Assembly (NCBI GenBank): GCA_036268875.1
Contig: DATATI010000021.1
Coordinates: 124,001 to 188,000, forward strand
DNA: 64,000 nucleotides
Origin: Polyangia bacterium
GTDB taxonomy: Bacteria > Myxococcota_A > Polyangia > Fen-1088
Direction: 5' to 3'
Both the position numbers and the translations under genes were made by a program. This document shows positions 47,617 through 56,230 of the stretch, piece after piece. Positions within the stretch are counted from its first letter, which is position 1, and each line of letters opens with the position of its first letter. The notes below the pieces were generated by a model that was not told the DNA's origin, searched no databases, and saw only the letters and a program-made list of their open reading frames with translations.

Positions 47617-48882
47617 TTACGGGCCGACGCCCAGGCGCCAGATCTCGTTGTCGGAAGGGCCAAAGCCGTCGGCGGTCAACCCGGTGCCGTTGGAGTCGCT
47701 TTGCCCGGGGACTTCCAGATACCGATCAGACAGCGCCGCGCTGTGGAATTTGAAGAACTGGCCGGCGGCATCGGCGCTGCGCCCGTCGGTGGTGTCAACG
47801 ACCCAGTTCTGATCCTTGCTGCCAGACACGCACGTGGCCAGCTGAACCTTCGAGACGCTGTCGGTTTTGGGAGCGATGGCCAGGCAGCGGTCCTGGTTCG
47901 CCGCCGACATGATGTGGAAGCTGGCCCCGTCAGTGGAGGCAAACTTCCACAGCTGGTTGTCCTTGCTGTAGTCGGTCCATTGCTGCACGAGAGCGCTGGA
48001 CTGATCCCAATCGATCACCTTTCCGCTGTGCAGATTCTTGATGCTGTACTTGGTGTCCGGATCAAATTGCGGCTTGAAGTCCGCGTTTCGCCACACCGTG
48101 ATCACGTGCGCGTAGCCCTTGCAGGACGAGAAGCCGTCCGTCTGGCCGTCGTCGCGCGGCACGCCGCTGGTGCTGCAGTGATTGCTGCAAAGGCCACCGT
48201 CGCCCCACGGATTCTGGTACGGCGAATCGGTTTGGTCGGCGCCGATGCGGCCGGGCACAAGACCAAGATGGGTCTCTCCCTCGCAGAAATAGGCCGGCAC
48301 CTTGCCCGATGAATCAACCACGAAGATGTTCCCGAAGAAGGCGCCCTCCAGGTCGGGGTAGCTGGCGTTTTGTCCCCATCCGATCTCTGGCATGGGCGAC
48401 GTCAGCCACAGCGGAACGTGGACGCCGGTGGTGTTGACCAGGGCCATCATGCAGGAGGAGATTTTTTCCTGGCAGTCCTGCTCGCAGGCGCCGTCTTCCC
48501 ATTCGGGGGCCAAGCCAATGCCACCCACGAATTTGTAGGTGGTGTCGCCGATCGTTTTGGTGATCGATCGATCCGCGGGCAAGGCACAGCGAACCAGATA
48601 GGCGATCGTGTTGCGGCCCTCCGAGGTGGTCATCAAACCGTTGCCGGTGGCGAGGCCGTTGCCCGTGGCCAGACCATTTCCGGTGGCAAGACCGTTGCCC
48701 GTCGCCAGACCGTTCCCGGTCGCCAGGCCATTGATGCCACTCAACCCGTTGCCTTGCACCAGCGCGGCGCTGGACATGCCCTGACCGGTTCCCGCCCCCG
48801 CGGACGAGCAACCCGACGCCGCGACGCCTAGGCCCAGGAAAAAAGACGACGAAAACACCCGGAGCATCATGCGAGTCGGCAT
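47617..48882 (-). CDS. Ricin-domain lipoprotein with NGLATG hexapeptide repeats
   Basis: 421 residues with lipobox AASGC (Cys25). After the signal, residues 44-83 contain seven NGL blocks, five separated by exactly 6 residues (NGLATG), typical of a low-complexity linker. A central domain of unknown fold (about 88-265) has many Cys (CALPADRS, CEQDC, CSNHCSTSG, SSCKGYAHVITVWR) that echo surface-protein domains. The C-terminal third (about 280-421) has QxW-type ricin/lectin repeats: NLHSGKVIDWDQSSALVQQW, NQLWKF, DRCLAIAPKT, DQNWVV, NEIWRL. A carbohydrate-binding surface role is likely. ATG at 48882, with alternatives at 48870 and 48867. Confidence 0.75.
   Translation of the reverse strand: MPTRMMLRVFSSSFFLGLGVAASGCSSAGAGTGQGMSSAALVQGNGLSGINGLATGNGLATGNGLATGNGLATGNGLATGNGLMTTSEGRNTIAYLVRCALPADRSITKTIGDTTYKFVGGIGLAPEWEDGACEQDCQEKISSCMMALVNTTGVHVPLWLTSPMPEIGWGQNASYPDLEGAFFGNIFVVDSSGKVPAYFCEGETHLGLVPGRIGADQTDSPYQNPWGDGGLCSNHCSTSGVPRDDGQTDGFSSCKGYAHVITVWRNADFKPQFDPDTKYSIKNLHSGKVIDWDQSSALVQQWTDYSKDNQLWKFASTDGASFHIMSAANQDRCLAIAPKTDSVSKVQLATCVSGSKDQNWVVDTTDGRSADAAGQFFKFHSAALSDRYLEVPGQSDSNGTGLTADGFGPSDNEIWRLGVGP
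48635..48742 (-). repeat. 18-bp tandem repeat (minisatellite) encoding NGLATG
   Basis: Five clear copies of an 18-bp unit (plus-strand form near agaccgttgcccgtcgcc, ending at 48724) and a diverged sixth unit give in-frame hexapeptides. Copies differ at third positions, so they are old rather than recent slippage. Unit length equals six codons, so expansion or contraction would keep the frame. Confidence 0.85.
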
Positions 48883-48884
48883 TG

Positions 48885-48912
48885 ACTATATTTCAAGCAG
48901 TAATTAGACCAA
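48885..48912 (-). promoter_or_regulatory. Candidate sigma-70 promoter of the ricin-domain lipoprotein gene
   Basis: On the minus strand TTGGTC (48912-48907) and TATAGT (48890-48885) are 16 bp apart in an AT-rich patch. The start site would fall near the ATG at 48882, so the message may be leaderless or begin translation at the ATG at 48870 or 48867. Confidence 0.45.
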
Positions 48913-49093
48913 CGATTTATTGAATACAAGAACAAGTAAACCGCTGGATATTCAATGGTTGCCGTGGCGCATTGGACGCGGCGGGCGGCCGACGTTGTAG
49001 AACCAAAGGCAGCGATCCGTTGTCGTCTAGTCAACGTTTCTGTGCGCGCGCGGCAGCGATCGGACCCGGCAGGTGTGTTAGTCAAAACCGGCG

Positions 49094-49786
49094 ATGCTGC
49101 CTTGGACCATTGTCGATCGCGTGAGCACGCCAGAGGGTCCGCTCGAGCTCCGGCAACGGGGAGCGAGCGATTTTCTGATCACCGTGGGCGGGCGCGTGCT
49201 GATGACCAGCATGGCCCATCGGTCAGAGGACGCCCTGGCACGCTTGACGTGCGACGCGCTGGCGGCCGTCAAGCGGCCGCACGTCTTGCTGGGCGGATTG
49301 GGAATGGCGCTAACGTTGCGCGCGACGCTGACGGCGTTGCCGCCAGGCGCTGTCGTCACGGTCGTCGATCTGCATCCTCGGGTGGTCGCCTGGTGCCGTG
49401 GTCCGCTGGCCGCACTTTGCGATCGCGCACTGGACGACGCGCGCGTGGCCGTGCAAGTGGCGAACGTGGCCAAGGTGATCGCTGCCGCCCGGCCGCGGTC
49501 GTATCACGCGATCGTCCTCGACCTTTACGAAGGCCCGCCCAAGCACGATGGTGGTCGCGGCGACGCTCTTTACGGCGCCGCCGCCCTCGAGAATGCGCGC
49601 GCCGCCCTGGAACCCGGCGGCGTGTTCGCGGTGTGGTCCGAAGACGAGAGCCCGCCATTTCGCGCGCGGCTTGAAGCGGCCGGCTTCACCGTCGAACGAC
49701 ACCGGATCGGCCGCGGCGGCCGCACACATGTCATCTATTTGGCCACGGCGCCAATGACCACACCCGGGCCTGCTCACCGACGGTAA
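49094..49786 (+). CDS. Spermidine-synthase-like SAM-dependent methyltransferase-fold protein
   Basis: 230 residues. A Rossmann motif VLLGGLGMALTLRATL with acidic VVDLHPRVVAW, then YHAIVLDLYEGP and a final AAALENARAALEPGGVFAVWSEDE, matching the spermidine-synthase/PABMT superfamily. The N-terminal part (TIVDRVSTPEGPLELRQRG) fits the small beta domain of spermidine synthase, but catalytic aspartates for putrescine are not obvious. Substrate unknown; it could be a methyltransferase or a non-polyamine homologue. Confidence 0.75.
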   Translation: MLPWTIVDRVSTPEGPLELRQRGASDFLITVGGRVLMTSMAHRSEDALARLTCDALAAVKRPHVLLGGLGMALTLRATLTALPPGAVVTVVDLHPRVVAWCRGPLAALCDRALDDARVAVQVANVAKVIAAARPRSYHAIVLDLYEGPPKHDGGRGDALYGAAALENARAALEPGGVFAVWSEDESPPFRARLEAAGFTVERHRIGRGGRTHVIYLATAPMTTPGPAHRR

Positions 49787-49825
49787 AAAATTTGCGGCAG
49801 CGATGGGCCGGGCGCCTGATGAAGC

Positions 49826-50320
49826 ATGCCCGGTCACAAACGATTTCTTTGGTTGGCGCTGGCCACGGCATTGATTGCGCCCGGCAAGGCGCGCGCGCGA
49901 TCGCGCGGCTACGTCGCGGCATCGCCCGACGGACCGCCGCAAAAACAAACGCGGCGGCCGGCCCTTCGTGTGGCACAGACGCTTGCGCCGGTCGCCTCGC
50001 CCGGCGGCCGGCACGTGATCGAAGTGCGTGAAGGCGGCGTGTTCGTCGACGGCCGTCGCATCCATCCGGCAGGCGATCAAGTTTATCTGCTGGGCGCACC
50101 CGCCTTCCGCAGCGATGGCGGCGCGGTGGCCTGGCTAGAGCGCAACGCCGGCCAGACACGCCTGGTGGTGGTGCCCGAGCTGGGACGGCGCACGGAGCCG
50201 CTTCCCTGGATGCTGCCTGGTTTGCGTGCGGACGCGCAGGTCTTTTGGGCCGGCGCCAACAAGGTGGTGGTGGGACCCGAGCTGCTGGCGCCGTTCGCCG
50301 TCGCTAGCTGGACCGACTGA
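49826..50320 (+). CDS. Hypothetical exported protein
   Basis: 164 residues with a signal-like start (KRFLWLALATALIAPGKARA). The mature part has two beta-strand-like stretches GRHVIEVREGGVFVDGRRI and AVAWLERNAGQTRLVVVPEL. No family recognised; the pattern is like a short WD/TolB-type fragment. It is 40 bp downstream of the methyltransferase-like gene and converges on the zincin-like lipoprotein gene. Confidence 0.55.
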   Translation: MPGHKRFLWLALATALIAPGKARARSRGYVAASPDGPPQKQTRRPALRVAQTLAPVASPGGRHVIEVREGGVFVDGRRIHPAGDQVYLLGAPAFRSDGGAVAWLERNAGQTRLVVVPELGRRTEPLPWMLPGLRADAQVFWAGANKVVVGPELLAPFAVASWTD

Positions 50321-50332
50321 ACGTCGTCGCGC

Positions 50333-51919
50333 TCAAGGACGGCGAACGATTGGCCGCGGGGTCACGTCGTCGTCGAACGAAAGAGAAACCGCCGACGACG
50401 ACGTCGACGGCGGCAGCAACAGCGTCCCGCCGCCAGTGGTGCTGTGCGGGAAAAAGATCGCCGGCGCAGCCGCCGACCGCGAACCGTCGGGCTCGCGCAC
50501 CGTCACCAGACGATCGACGCCGCCCGCACCTACGTCGAACCGGACCACCTCACCCCAGATGATCGAACCGTCGGCTTCCAGCGTGGCCACCCGCCAGGTC
50601 GGAGCGATCGATCCCGGGTCGCCCGCCTCGCCGCGCGAGACCGGCGGCGCCAGCGCGTCCACCACGCCCAGCCAATCGCGAAGATTCTTGAAGGTGTAGT
50701 CGCTGATCCACACCGGGCTGCAGTAGCTCATGAAGTCGACCGTGCGCGTGGGATCCACCAGCTTCTGGTGAACAAGGTCATATCCCCAGGCTCCGATGTG
50801 CGCGCCTTGATAGGGAAACGCCGGGTCTGGCTGCGAGACCGGCCCGCAGGGCGCATGCTGTCGTCCCATGGTGTGCGCGACCTCTTGCAAGAAGACCCCG
50901 CTGCCCATGTTGGTAAAACCGATCCCGATCGAACAGCGAATGGAGTCCTGGTTCGGGTTATTGGCCAGCGCGGCGATTCCCGACACGCAAGCGTTGCCGC
51001 AATAGGATCGGAACGACGACCCGGGCGCCAGCAGCCCGTAGTAAAAAACATCGCGGGCGGGCCCGTCGGTCTGGCGGGCGACGCAGACGTCGGTCAGCAC
51101 GCTGCTCCACCCATTGCCCATCGGATCGATGACGCCTGAGTGATCCAGGGGAGCGCGAACCGTGGTCTCGATGCGGGTCACCGGATAGGTGGCGAACATG
51201 GCGTCGGTGAGGAACTTGATCTGGGCGGCGCTGGTGTCCGGCAGCTGTTCCCCGCCGCCGCCCGTATAGCGAATCGGCACGAAGGTCATCTTGAGGGGCG
51301 CGCCCGGGTTCTCGGCTTTCACGGCTGCCGTGCTGCCGTCGGCGGGCAAACGCGCCTCCGCGGTCGAGCCAGTGGCGCCCGCGGTGACGTCGGCCTCGAA
51401 CAACGTCACGCCCCAGCGAAACATGCTGGTGACGTCGGCAGCGTCCAGATTGAAGTTCACCGTCGAGGAGAGTTGATCGTCGGTCGACAGCCGGCCCACC
51501 GTCACGGTGATCTCTTTTGCCGGAATTCCGGGGATAAGTGTCAGGCGTGCCCGCACCGGACGGGCCTGCCAGCCCGGCTGTGGCCTAACGAACACGCGCA
51601 GCAGCGCCGGGCGATTGGCGATCAATGGAACGTCCAGCGTGGTCAGCGGAACCCCGTTCTTGGTCAGGCCAACTTTGACCGCCTGGTAGATTGCGACATC
51701 GTCGATGGCGAGACCATGGACCAGCGGGCCGTCGAGGCCCGATGGAGGCGACCAGGCAACGCCCGCGTCGCGATCGGCCGGCTCGTTCATGCCCGCCACT
51801 TCACCAGGCGCGCCCGGCAGCGGCCTGGTAGCCACGGTCGAAACCGGCACCCCGACTTCGCCGCCGCAGGCGACCAGAACCATCGCCGCCACCACCGCCC
51901 CGACCGTGATTTCAGTCAC
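50333..51919 (-). CDS. Zincin-like lipoprotein with an altered HExxH motif
   Basis: 528 residues with lipobox LVAC (Cys18). After a beta-rich region (residues about 65-200) comes a metzincin-like domain: VFLQEVAHTMGRQHAPCG. A normal zinc site would be HExxHxxGxxH; here the first His is Gln (codon CAA), while E, the second His and the third His are intact. The Met-turn equivalent may be DFMSYC. Similar myxobacterial proteins with a full motif are probable metalloproteases, so this copy may be an inactive or altered family member. Convergent with the 164-residue ORF. Start ATG at 51919. Confidence 0.68.
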   Translation of the reverse strand: MTEITVGAVVAAMVLVACGGEVGVPVSTVATRPLPGAPGEVAGMNEPADRDAGVAWSPPSGLDGPLVHGLAIDDVAIYQAVKVGLTKNGVPLTTLDVPLIANRPALLRVFVRPQPGWQARPVRARLTLIPGIPAKEITVTVGRLSTDDQLSSTVNFNLDAADVTSMFRWGVTLFEADVTAGATGSTAEARLPADGSTAAVKAENPGAPLKMTFVPIRYTGGGGEQLPDTSAAQIKFLTDAMFATYPVTRIETTVRAPLDHSGVIDPMGNGWSSVLTDVCVARQTDGPARDVFYYGLLAPGSSFRSYCGNACVSGIAALANNPNQDSIRCSIGIGFTNMGSGVFLQEVAHTMGRQHAPCGPVSQPDPAFPYQGAHIGAWGYDLVHQKLVDPTRTVDFMSYCSPVWISDYTFKNLRDWLGVVDALAPPVSRGEAGDPGSIAPTWRVATLEADGSIIWGEVVRFDVGAGGVDRLVTVREPDGSRSAAAPAIFFPHSTTGGGTLLLPPSTSSSAVSLSFDDDVTPRPIVRRP

Positions 51920-52036
51920 TCAGCCCGACCCGCCACGATAAACAGGATAGCAAGGATCGGCGACGCCATTCCGTTCGTGGCGAGGGCTCCGGACACGAAG
52001 GCGATCTGCTGCCAGGTCAGGCACAGATCCTTACTT

Positions 52037-52065
52037 TTGTCCACATAGTCAGATACTATTATTTT
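52037..52065 (+). promoter_or_regulatory. Candidate promoter of the Ser/Thr kinase gene
   Basis: TTGTCC (52037-52042) and TATTTT (52060-52065) at exactly 17 bp spacing, inside a strongly AT-rich 80-bp patch in an otherwise GC-rich window. It points rightwards toward the kinase at 52147. Confidence 0.4.
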
Positions 52066-52146
52066 AAGGCATGCAAGATAGCTTACATATTAAGGAACTC
52101 CATATTTGCTTGACCGGGTAAATCGAAGCTGCTGCAGTTAGTATGC

Positions 52147-54060
52147 GTGAATACACCGACGCAGAAGGGCGTACGCCGGGGCCCACGTGACCGGAGATTG
52201 GGAAGGCTGGGCCGTTATCAGCTCATCGGCCGGCTAGCCACCGGCGGAATGGCCGAGGTTTACCTGGGCCTTTCTGGCGAACTGTCCGGCTACCGCACGC
52301 TGGTGGTGTTGAAACGAATCCTTCCCCACCTGGCCTCGAACGGTCAGTTCGTGCGGATGTTTCTGGATGAAGCGCGCATCGAAGCGCGTCTGGATCATCC
52401 CAACGTCGTCAGGATCATCGAGGTTGGTCACGACGGCGACGAGTACTTCTTGGCCATGGAGCTGGTGCAAGGCAAACCCCTGTCGACAGTCCTGCGCAGG
52501 GCCATGCGCGAGAAGGCGCCGCTGATGCCGGCGCTGGCCGCGTTCATCATCGCCCAAGCCGCCAACGGGCTTGGATACGCGCACACCATGATCGACTCCG
52601 ATGGGCGGCCCATGCAGATCGTCCACCGTGATGTGTCGCCGCAGAACATTCTGGTCTCGTTCGAAGGAGCGGTGAAGATCATCGATTTCGGTATTGCCCG
52701 CGCCACCGGCCGGGGCACACGCACCAGCCCGGGCGGCCTCAAAGGCAAGATCCAGTACATGTCGCCGGAGCAGGCGTCGGCCGCCGAGGTCGACCCGCGT
52801 TCGGACGTGTTCGCGCTGGGCGTGGTGCTGTGGGAGGTGCTGGTCGGGCAGCGTCTTTTCTATCGCGAGAACGAGCTGGCGATGATGCGCGCGGTGGTCG
52901 ATGAGCCGATCCCTTCGCCGTCGCAGTTGGTGCCCACGCCGCCCGAGCTGGAGGCGATCGTGATGCGCGCCCTGGATCGCGATCCAGACCGCCGTTTTCA
53001 CACCGCGCAGGAGATGGGCCTGGCCCTGGAACGGTTCGCCTTTACCAACGGCAGCTTCAGCCCGCAGCAGCTGGCCACGTACATGAAGCTGCTGTTCGCC
53101 TCCGATTTCTTGCAATGGAAGCGGACTGTCTCCTCGGCCATGGAGATGGAGCCGACGCCGCCCGATCACAACTCGGGGGCGAACGACTTTCGGGCGGCCG
53201 GCGCCAGTTCGGACTCGCACTCGTCCAGCGCCACCCTCGAGCTGGGACCGGCGGCGCCCGATGAGACGCAGCCGTGCGAGGCCGCCGATGAGGCTGGAGA
53301 GACGCCGATCATGCCGGCCGCCGCGTCTTTCATCCCGTCGCCGGTTCCTTCGGCGCACGATCGGTTGTGGGTGTACGGCGGGATCGCCTCGCTGGCCATG
53401 ATCTCCATCGCCGGCGTGCTTGTTCTGTCGCAGCCGCGCGCCAATCGCCGACTGGAGGCGCCGCCGCTGGTGGCGACGCGAGTCGAGGCGCCGCCGCCGC
53501 TGGCCGTGCCGCTGCCGCCTCGGCCTGATCTGCCGCTACTCGCGGAAGCAGTGGCGGCCACGCCTGCCGCGCCAGCCCCGACGGTTACGTCGCCGCCGCC
53601 CGCGCCGGTGGTCCCTCCCGCCCCGGCACTGTCCGCGGACGCTCTGGCGCCGGCGGCTGCGCGGCTGCCGATCGATGTGCCGGCCCGGCCGGCCCACCCG
53701 ATCACCGCGGCGGCGCCTCCGGTGAGGTTGCCGGCGGTGGTGGTGGCTTCGAAGTTATCGCCCAAGCGCCCAAAAGCAGCGAAAGATCCGCGCGCCTCCC
53801 GAGCCCGCGCGGCCAAACTGAGCCTGGCCTCGAGCGCGCGCAACCGGCGGGTCAGCATCCGCGACATCGGCCGGGTGCAAAAGCCAAAGCTGACCCGCGC
53901 GGCGACCTCGCGAACCAGCCGGCTGATGATGGACGACGCGCCGCTGCCGCCCGGGCGCATCGACGAAACCTTGCCGGCGCCGGCCCCACGCGAGATGCCA
54001 GCACCCCGCGAGACCCAAACGCAATCTCAGACCGACCACCGACGAAATCCGTTCGACTAG
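52147..54060 (+). CDS. Transmembrane Ser/Thr protein kinase with Pro/Ala-rich tail
   Basis: GTG start at 52147; 637 residues. Kinase domain at about 20-290: GRLATGGMAEVYLG, Lys in TLVVLKRILPHL, catalytic loop HRDVSPQN, DFGIAR, and YMSPEQASAAEVDPRSDVFALG. HRDVSPQN in place of HRDLKPEN is frequent among myxobacterial Pkn kinases. A transmembrane helix sits near residue 400 (VYGGIASLAMISIAGVLVLS), followed by a periplasmic Pro/Ala tail and a basic end. The next gene (TPR protein) follows by 27 bp, so they are probably a pair. Confidence 0.9.
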   Translation: MNTPTQKGVRRGPRDRRLGRLGRYQLIGRLATGGMAEVYLGLSGELSGYRTLVVLKRILPHLASNGQFVRMFLDEARIEARLDHPNVVRIIEVGHDGDEYFLAMELVQGKPLSTVLRRAMREKAPLMPALAAFIIAQAANGLGYAHTMIDSDGRPMQIVHRDVSPQNILVSFEGAVKIIDFGIARATGRGTRTSPGGLKGKIQYMSPEQASAAEVDPRSDVFALGVVLWEVLVGQRLFYRENELAMMRAVVDEPIPSPSQLVPTPPELEAIVMRALDRDPDRRFHTAQEMGLALERFAFTNGSFSPQQLATYMKLLFASDFLQWKRTVSSAMEMEPTPPDHNSGANDFRAAGASSDSHSSSATLELGPAAPDETQPCEAADEAGETPIMPAAASFIPSPVPSAHDRLWVYGGIASLAMISIAGVLVLSQPRANRRLEAPPLVATRVEAPPPLAVPLPPRPDLPLLAEAVAATPAAPAPTVTSPPPAPVVPPAPALSADALAPAAARLPIDVPARPAHPITAAAPPVRLPAVVVASKLSPKRPKAAKDPRASRARAAKLSLASSARNRRVSIRDIGRVQKPKLTRAATSRTSRLMMDDAPLPPGRIDETLPAPAPREMPAPRETQTQSQTDHRRNPFD

Positions 54061-54087
54061 GCGACGACCGGCCCAACTAGGACCGAA

Positions 54088-54933
54088 ATGCACAGCAAGA
54101 CTATTTTGGCGGGCGTGATTTTCATGCTCTCGGGGCTGATTTCTACCATCGGCCGCGCCGAGCCCTGTCCGACGCCAGGGTCGGACGAGACGCAGGCGCG
54201 GCGGCGCTTGGCCAAGCAATGGTTCAGCCGGGCCGAAGAATCGGAAAGCAGCGGCGAGCGCGACATCGCCGTCAAGCAGTACGCCTGTTCATTGCGCCTG
54301 GTCCCGCATCCGTCGACAGCTTACAACCTGGCCGTGGCCGCGGAACGTTCCGGCGATCCGTCGATGGCGGTCGAGGCGTTTCGCGCTTACCTGCGTTTGC
54401 TGCCGGACGCGCCCGATCGCGGACCGACTGAAGCACGCATCGGCCGACTGGAAGGACAGGTGCTGGAGCTGCGCCAAAAGTTCGACGACGGAACTCCGGG
54501 GCGCGGGCTGGCCAAGACGAAGACCGTCGCGTCCTCCCCGCGCTTCGTGCCAGAGCGCGATCCCGATCAGCTTCCGCCGCTGCCGATGCCCGATTCATCA
54601 TCACCGAGCGAGCGGCGCATACCGCCGTGGCCGCTGTTCGCCGGCGCGGCGGCGACGGCGGGGACCGGGCTAATCTTCAATCTGGTGGCGCGCGCCAAGA
54701 TGACCACTTGCCGCGATCCGCAGCTGCGCTCGTCGAGCCTGGCGGTGGCCGATGCCGCTTGCAGCAGCGCGCGGCCGTACGCTTACGGTTCGTACGCGCT
54801 TTTGGGGTTGGGCGCGGCGCTGGGCGTGGCGGGCGGCATCCTGATCTTTCAGGACGGCGGCAGCGACGGCCCGACGTTGTCGGTCAGCCCCAACGGAACT
54901 GGCGGCGCTTTGAACGTCTCGGGCGCTTTCTAG
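54088..54933 (+). CDS. Exported TPR-containing membrane protein
   Basis: 281 residues. A signal segment (AGVIFMLSGLISTIGRA) precedes a TPR-like helical part (residues about 37-105: RRLAKQWFSRAEESESSGERD, STAYNLAVAAERSGDPSMAVEAFRAYLR). The second half carries two hydrophobic helices (WPLFAGAAATAGTGLIFNLVARA and GSYALLGLGAALGVAGGILIF). Layout is typical of small myxobacterial TPR proteins that accompany Ser/Thr kinases. Function unknown. Confidence 0.7.
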   Translation: MHSKTILAGVIFMLSGLISTIGRAEPCPTPGSDETQARRRLAKQWFSRAEESESSGERDIAVKQYACSLRLVPHPSTAYNLAVAAERSGDPSMAVEAFRAYLRLLPDAPDRGPTEARIGRLEGQVLELRQKFDDGTPGRGLAKTKTVASSPRFVPERDPDQLPPLPMPDSSSPSERRIPPWPLFAGAAATAGTGLIFNLVARAKMTTCRDPQLRSSSLAVADAACSSARPYAYGSYALLGLGAALGVAGGILIFQDGGSDGPTLSVSPNGTGGALNVSGAF

Positions 54934-54943
54934 CTGCGCCGGC

Positions 54944-56176
54944 TCAGGCCGGCAGCTTGGCTTGAATGCGGGCGATGGCCTCCTCGACGTTTTCGCGCAG
55001 GCCAAATGCCGACAGACGGAAGTAACCTTCACCGCCGCTGCCGAAGCCCGACCCGGGCGTGCCGACCACGTTGGCTTCACCGAGCAGACGATCAAAGAAC
55101 GCCCACGACGTCTCGCTCGCCGGCACCTTCAACCAGATGTACGGCGCGTTCACGCCGCCGTAGACGGCATACCCGGCTTTGCTCAGGCCTTCGCGGATGA
55201 TGCGAGCGTTGTCCATATAGTGGGCGATGTTCGCTTCGATGGCCGCCCGACCGGCGGGCAGGAAGGTCGCCTCGGCGGCTTTTTGGATCGGATAGCTGAC
55301 GCCGTTGAACTTGGTGGTGTGGCGGCGGTTCCACAGGGTGTGCAGCGGCACCAGCTCGCCCCTGTCGTTGCGCGCCTTGAGTTCTTTGGGGATCACCGCG
55401 TAGGCGCAGCGGATGCCGGTGAAGCCGGCCGTCTTGGACAGGCTGCGAAATTCGACCGCCACCTGACGGGCGCCGGGTAGTTCGTAAATACTATGTAAAA
55501 GGCCAGGCTCGCGGATGAAGGCTTCGTAGGCGGCGTCGAAAAGGATCACCGCTTCGTGAGCCCGGGCGTATTCCACCCAGCGGGCCAAGGACGCCCGCGG
55601 CAGCACGGTGCCGGTCGGATTGTTGGGTGAGCAGAGGTAGATCAGATCGACGCGGGCCTCGGGCAGCGGCGGATCAAAACCGTTCTCGGCGTTGGTAGGC
55701 AGATAGACCAGCCGGCCGTAACGGCCCTGGGCGTCGGCGGCGTCGGTGCGGCCGGCCATCACGTTGGTGTCGACGTAGACCGGATACACCGGGTCGGTGA
55801 TGGCCACGACGTTGTCGACGGAGAAGAGCTCCTGAATGTTGCCGGCGTCGCACTTTGATCCGTCGGAGACGAAGATCTCGTCGGCCGCCACCGCGGCGCC
55901 CTGACGGGTGTAGTCGGCGGCGATGGCGTTGCGCAAGAAGTCATATCCTTGCTCGGGGCCATAGCCTCTGAACGATTCACCGCGTCCCATCTCGTCGGCG
56001 GCGGCCTTGAGGGCGTCGGTGATCGGCGGCGGCAAGGGCAGCACCACGTCGCCGATGCCGAGGCGAATGATCTTCGCCGCCGGGTTGGCGGCAGAGAACG
56101 CCCGGACGCGCTTGGCGATCTCGGAGAAGAGATAGGACGCCTGCAGCTTTTGATAGTGGGAATTGATCTTGGCCAT
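54944..56176 (-). CDS. dapL: LL-diaminopimelate aminotransferase
   Basis: Converts tetrahydrodipicolinate directly to LL-diaminopimelate in lysine and peptidoglycan synthesis. 410 residues, fold-type I PLP enzyme: the start [67 protein letters not shown], and the PLP-lysine motif [15 protein letters not shown]. Length matches DapL. The usual DapD/DapE route genes are not in the window. It is 54 bp downstream of the next gene on the same strand. Confidence 0.92.
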   Translation of the reverse strand: MAKINSHYQKLQASYLFSEIAKRVRAFSAANPAAKIIRLGIGDVVLPLPPPITDALKAAADEMGRGESFRGYGPEQGYDFLRNAIAADYTRQGAAVAADEIFVSDGSKCDAGNIQELFSVDNVVAITDPVYPVYVDTNVMAGRTDAADAQGRYGRLVYLPTNAENGFDPPLPEARVDLIYLCSPNNPTGTVLPRASLARWVEYARAHEAVILFDAAYEAFIREPGLLHSIYELPGARQVAVEFRSLSKTAGFTGIRCAYAVIPKELKARNDRGELVPLHTLWNRRHTTKFNGVSYPIQKAAEATFLPAGRAAIEANIAHYMDNARIIREGLSKAGYAVYGGVNAPYIWLKVPASETSWAFFDRLLGEANVVGTPGSGFGSGGEGYFRLSAFGLRENVEEAIARIQAKLPA

Positions 56177-56230
56177 GGTTGCGACGGCGGAGATTAAACG
56201 ACCGACGACCGGAGATCCACGCCCGGTCGC

